DNA of 31,375 nt, from positions 1 through 31,375 of IMG/VR virus record IMGVR_UViG_3300035670_000901. One strand, written 5' to 3'. The position numbers and the translations under genes were made by a program. How positions within the stretch are numbered: position 1 is the first letter of the stretch; each line of letters begins with the position of its first letter. The notes under the pieces are model-generated. The model did no database searches, was not told the origin of the DNA, and worked only from the letters and a program-made list of their open reading frames with translations. Of the stretch, positions 27,791 through 31,375 are shown in pieces. Origin of the DNA: a virus.

Positions 27791-29077
27791 TTATGTCCAG
27801 TATTCGTTTGCGATTCTTACCTTTAAAGTCACGTTGTATAGCTTACCGTCACGGGTTTTCTTTTCGACATACGTTGTATCATCAAGCTTCACGGGTATCT
27901 CAACAGGCTTACCTGCATCCGTACTCAACCACGTAACTTGATTGCTCACAAGCAGTGAACGCAAAAACTTAAATTCACCTTCACTAATGTAATCACTCGT
28001 TATGGTTAGCACTTGTTGCACGATGTTTCTACGTTCCTGCAATCCACGATCATTTAAATTAAATACAGACGTTGTACCATTGAACAACACCTTGCGGTAG
28101 TTCTTGCGTTCTATTTCATCAGTCATTTCTGACTTCTTTGTAAAGTTGATATAGTCCCAACCTTCACGGCTGTTAACCCATCCTAAACGTATCTTATCAT
28201 TGTGGCAATCCGATTGACCATATACACCTGCATTGTAGAAAATATAGCTAATGCTTTTCTGTGTAAGTCCACTAACTATTTGCACCTGATAACAACGCCA
28301 ATTAGCAAACAGCGAAGGCTTCACCGTCAACCCTGTCCAATCATTCAGGTTAGCAGGATAGACAGGTAATGCCTCAATATCGTAATTGTTCAAAGTTATA
28401 TCCTGACTACTAGGCGCACCCGTTGAAGAAAAGATTGTGATGCGCAAAGTCACAGGTGTATTATTCGATAGATAGTCATCATTGCCCGGAATGGATAGCA
28501 CACCGTAGTCTGATTCAAACGCAGGAATCCATATCAAGTTGCTACCTGTGGGGCTGAAACCCCAAGTGCTTGCCAAATACCATGAGTGCGTATCTGTTTG
28601 CCTATCGCTCATGGCAAGGCTTGTATTCGATGTCAGTGAGTACTTAACCTTTTGCGTACCTGTTTCTACGTTTGGCTTGTACGCATCAATTACTTGGAAG
28701 TAGCCATTGATGGCAATCATTTCTTCACCTGCTTCCTCACTACCTTCAGCCTCTGTCAACACGCCACCTACTATCCACCATTCAGACAAAGTGAAATTGA
28801 TTGTGCGCTTGCTCAAATCATCCACCGTATCATCTGTGCTGAAGTGAAAGTTCAATGGCTCATAGTTGCGCATGTCATCAAGCAGGGGTGCAAGGTCGAA
28901 GTATAGCTTATCATCGGGCGCAGCTGGTATATAAAAGTTATATGTCTTTGCATCGATAACAACCTCAACCCCGTATCGGAATCCTGTCTGTGCAGTTTCC
29001 GTACTCGTTGCAATTATCATTAGCTTTTGACCACGTACCGCCCACTTGTAGGGTTGGTCATTGATTGTTATTGCCAT
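27791..29077 (-). CDS. Tail protein, distal-tail-like
   Basis: A 428-residue, beta-rich soluble protein starting MAITINDQPYKWAVRGQKLM. The N-terminal strands (GFRYGVEVVIDAKTYNFYIP), the central Gly/Asn-rich region, and a C-terminal part with ERKNYRKVLFNGTTSVFNLN and GEFKFLRSLLVSNQVTW recall distal tail or baseplate proteins of Bacteroidetes phages. It lies between the gp10-like gene (1 base away) and the large tail protein (1 base away), so all three are co-translated in order. I know no specific name. A virion structural protein seems sure; the position in the tail is inferred. Confidence 0.6.
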   Translation of the reverse strand: MAITINDQPYKWAVRGQKLMIIATSTETAQTGFRYGVEVVIDAKTYNFYIPAAPDDKLYFDLAPLLDDMRNYEPLNFHFSTDDTVDDLSKRTINFTLSEWWIVGGVLTEAEGSEEAGEEMIAINGYFQVIDAYKPNVETGTQKVKYSLTSNTSLAMSDRQTDTHSWYLASTWGFSPTGSNLIWIPAFESDYGVLSIPGNDDYLSNNTPVTLRITIFSSTGAPSSQDITLNNYDIEALPVYPANLNDWTGLTVKPSLFANWRCYQVQIVSGLTQKSISYIFYNAGVYGQSDCHNDKIRLGWVNSREGWDYINFTKKSEMTDEIERKNYRKVLFNGTTSVFNLNDRGLQERRNIVQQVLTITSDYISEGEFKFLRSLLVSNQVTWLSTDAGKPVEIPVKLDDTTYVEKKTRDGKLYNVTLKVRIANEYWT

Positions 29078-29596
29078 CTATCTTTTGTTTAACAGTAATC
29101 GATTCTCTATTGATTTAATGTAGCTATCCATTAGCTTGTCCTTGTACTCGTCCCACGTATCATCTATTGCCTCTGTGTAGTAGTAAATACCTTCAATGCC
29201 TTTTTGACCGATGCTTTTTGCAATGGCAAATGCAGCACTTTTGATGTTGCTCTCTGTGGCTTTGATAAACTCGCCCTGTCTGTTGCGAAGCTTTAAAGGC
29301 TTCAACCTAATCCAATCCTCAATAGGTTTGACAGGTGGCATCTTCGCACCGGCTCTACGCCCAAACTCAATAACATCTGCGTACTTACCTGCGTCATCAT
29401 TAGATACGGTGAAGTCAATGGTGGGTTTGTTGTATCGTATCTTGAGATTGTAGTATAGTGAATTGAGCAACCTGCCCGATGCAACACGATTGACAGTCTT
29501 ACCACGTACACGTCTTTTGATACGTAGGTTAGATTGCGCACGCTCAACAACAGCTAGTGCATACTCGTTTAATATGTCCTCAAACTCACTTGCCAT
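29078..29596 (-). CDS. HK97 gp10-like tail completion protein
   Basis: A 172-residue protein resembling the HK97 gp10 family, which sits at the head-proximal end of the tail: an opening helix (DILNEYALAVVERAQSNLRI), basic middle (KRRVRGKTVNRVASGRLLNS), YADVIEFGRRAGAKMPPVKP, and a closing helix (AAFAIAKSIGQKGIEGIYYY). The YxxxxEFG and PxxP positions are the recognisable family marks. It would help join tail to head. Its ATG overlaps the stop of the fibre-like gene by 1 base and the next gene starts 1 base after its stop. Confidence 0.7.
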   Translation of the reverse strand: MASEFEDILNEYALAVVERAQSNLRIKRRVRGKTVNRVASGRLLNSLYYNLKIRYNKPTIDFTVSNDDAGKYADVIEFGRRAGAKMPPVKPIEDWIRLKPLKLRNRQGEFIKATESNIKSAAFAIAKSIGQKGIEGIYYYTEAIDDTWDEYKDKLMDSYIKSIENRLLLNKR

Positions 29597-31375
29597 TAGC
29601 TACGTTCAATAATAAATGCCATTGATTGTACCTGTGCGCTTGCCGAACTTGCACCATTGATAAGTTGAAAGCTTATCTTATCCCCGGCTGAAACAGCCAC
29701 AGTGTTGACCGTATCACTTAGTGTAGCAAAGTTGCCATCTGCATTGGTAAGCGTAACACCAATACCAGAGTTCACACCATTAATGCGCAGGTTAATTGTA
29801 AGCGAACCTGTCGCTGGCTGTATGGTATTATTAGTCATGTAAAAGTCTTTGATAGTACCACTCACAGCAGACACCACTTGTCTATTCGTTTCCGTTCCGT
29901 TGTATGTGGCAATACCTGCAACCGCTGCATACACTGTTGCACCTGATACAACACTTGCAGTGTACACCTGCGCAAATGATATCGTGTCTTTTTTGTTATT
30001 GATCTGCGTTTGAATTGCAGATGTAACACCATCCAAATAACCGAACTCTGTATTTGATACGTTACCTGTTCCGATGTTAGCTGCATCAATGCCCGTTGGC
30101 AAATCACTTGTTGTTAATGTGTCATTCTCCCAAAGGCTAGTTGCAGAATTGTATATTAATAGATCACGATTTGCAACCGATGTAATCAATACTCCTTCAT
30201 CTGAGTTAATGTTACTACCTAAAGTCGTACGTATCATTAACGTGCCATTGTTTGCAGCATGAACTACGGCTGCGGCTACTATGATATTGTTTGGCGCAAC
30301 GGGCATGGTTGTTTGAAATTCACCTGCCACCGTTGTTGACACGTATAAGATATCTCCGTCATTGTATGCACTGGTATCTACACCACGCATCTTACCAAAG
30401 TGATATACTTTGCCATCCGTGTTATTCGTTAATTCTTCAGATGTTATACCCATGTAGTATGTGCTTGGGTATGTTCCATCTGCAAGCATTGGTGCTATCA
30501 ATAACCTGCCACTATTGCCCGTAGTACCTGCAAAGCGCACAGCTGTTCCTTTGGGTATGGTTGAACCTGTGGTATTACGCACATGGTAAAAAGTATCTTC
30601 ACCTACCTTTTGCGTTGTGCCATTCATTATCAATGCAAGTGTTTCTGCATTGTCATCCCAGTACACGCTGCCTTGAGTAACAGGTATGTTAGTTGGCGTG
30701 ATATCAAATTCAAGATTGCCAAGTTGAATACCAAATTCACCAAGATTCACATCCTGTGTAGCACCTGTGTACGGCACATAACCTGTAACCGCTGCTGGTG
30801 TTTGCGCTTCCCAATCTCCCGATGTGCTGTTGTATGTAAGCACCTGCCCGTTCGATGGTGTTGGTGCGTTAACATCTGCAAGGTCATCAAGGTTAGTTGG
30901 TATGGTGGGTAGATTGCTTAAATCATTGTAATCCCCGGATGTTGCAACTGCGGCTAGTGCTTGATTCTTGAACTCGTTGCCGCTTGAAAAATAAATGAGC
31001 GCATCGCCATCATTAGGATTATCAAGATACACATCAGTTAGGTCATCAAGCGAAGTTGGTATAGTTGGAAACGTTTGCAATGCACCGCTACCATCAATGT
31101 ATTCGCTAGCATCTCCTGCCCCTGTTATTGCCAAAGTTCCCGAAGTGGTAACAGGCGAACCGCTAACATTGAACGCAGAAGGTGCTGTAAGTGCTACGCT
31201 TGTAACCGTGCCCGAACCACCACCACCACCACCTCCCGTAGCAGCAATAGTTACACTACCATCTCCATTGTCGGTAAGAGTTACATTCGTTCCTGCAACA
31301 AGGTCAAGTTGGCTCTGCACTGCATTGTCAACATTGTTAACCTGTAATAGTATTCCGATAGGCGTTCCACTACCA
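29596..31375 (-). CDS. Tail fibre-like protein, 5' end cut by the window
   Basis: About 592 residues are visible, and the frame is open through the right edge: codons upstream of a GTG at 31318-31320 continue with GSGTPIGILLQVNNVDNAVQ, so that GTG is not the true start. Features: a Gly hinge (GGGGGGGSG), two repeats of the fibre motif with SLDDLTDV or NLDDLADV and GDYNDLSNLPTIP, a beta-rich shaft (GYVPYTGATQDVNL), and a C-terminal part with GNVSNTEFGYLDGV and a beta-sandwich-like end. Repeats of this kind are common in phage fibres and receptor-binding proteins. It opens the visible late operon. The N-terminal attachment part is outside the window. Confidence 0.75.
   Translation of the reverse strand, partial: GSGTPIGILLQVNNVDNAVQSQLDLVAGTNVTLTDNGDGSVTIAATGGGGGGGSGTVTSVALTAPSAFNVSGSPVTTSGTLAITGAGDASEYIDGSGALQTFPTIPTSLDDLTDVYLDNPNDGDALIYFSSGNEFKNQALAAVATSGDYNDLSNLPTIPTNLDDLADVNAPTPSNGQVLTYNSTSGDWEAQTPAAVTGYVPYTGATQDVNLGEFGIQLGNLEFDITPTNIPVTQGSVYWDDNAETLALIMNGTTQKVGEDTFYHVRNTTGSTIPKGTAVRFAGTTGNSGRLLIAPMLADGTYPSTYYMGITSEELTNNTDGKVYHFGKMRGVDTSAYNDGDILYVSTTVAGEFQTTMPVAPNNIIVAAAVVHAANNGTLMIRTTLGSNINSDEGVLITSVANRDLLIYNSATSLWENDTLTTSDLPTGIDAANIGTGNVSNTEFGYLDGVTSAIQTQINNKKDTISFAQVYTASVVSGATVYAAVAGIATYNGTETNRQVVSAVSGTIKDFYMTNNTIQPATGSLTINLRINGVNSGIGVTLTNADGNFATLSDTVNTVAVSAGDKISFQLINGASSASAQVQSMAFIIERS

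Noticed and set aside
31318-31320. GTG start for the fibre-like gene
   Set aside because: The frame continues upstream without a stop to the window edge with fibre-like sequence, so the gene is cut by the window.

Overview
The window is about 31 kb of a tailed double-stranded DNA phage (or prophage) of a Bacteroidetes host, with both ends open. The phage assignment rests on a large terminase, portal, major capsid protein, tape measure, tail proteins and a lysis cassette. The host assignment rests on several intergenic matches to the Bacteroidetes promoter pattern (TTTG or TTG, about 19 bases, TAnnTTTG), A-rich leaders before most start codons, and protein families I recognise from Bacteroidetes phages. 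I see no integrase, tRNA, CRISPR array or insertion sequence, so lifestyle cannot be decided here.

Layout. (1) 1-819, minus strand: a cut-off cysteine-rich protein and a small sigma-70-like protein. (2) 820-915: two promoters that face and overlap each other. (3) 916-10894, plus strand: a dense cluster of mostly overlapping small genes. It carries an XRE-like DNA-binding protein, a VRR-NUC nuclease, a membrane-anchored winged-helix protein, a replication initiator with a lambda-like iteron origin inside it, an SSB-like protein, the large terminase, and a RAD52-like annealing protein with a YqaJ-type exonuclease. Five copies of a small paralogous family (start MKKQTA or MKKETA) are scattered through it. 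(4) 10925-11170: a lone minus-strand HExxH metallopeptidase-like gene that converges on the early cluster. (5) 11262-31375, minus strand: the late region. In transcription order (right to left) it reads: tail fibre-like protein, gp10-like tail protein, two large tail proteins, a small membrane protein, tape measure, XkdF-like protease, subtilisin-like protease, scaffold, major capsid, tail-tube-like protein, a small virion protein, portal, head-tail connector, a small basic protein, holin-like protein, CHAP lysin, two overlapping spanin-like proteins, a small membrane protein, and a metallophosphoesterase.

How it works together. The early cluster would set up control, replication and recombination from at least four promoters, several with palindromic operator candidates. 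The late region makes virion and lysis proteins. It is cut by hairpin terminators after the capsid gene, after the tail-tube-like gene and after the subtilase. The gap between subtilase and scaffold holds a plus-strand ribbon-helix-helix gene read against the late operon. Two layouts are unusual: the terminase lies on the opposite strand from the portal and capsid genes, inside the early cluster, and tail genes lie upstream of head genes.

Most notable candidates: the face-to-face promoter switch at 849-914; the iteron array plus AT-rich stretch inside the initiator gene (3712-3858); a possible structured RNA at 3109-3200; the operator-rich region at 7157-7327; an A10 slippery run at the portal fusion joint (15474-15483); the subtilase within the head genes; and the RHH gene, terminator and possible small RNA at 19443-19730. 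Functions come from motif recognition and memory of families; no database search was run.
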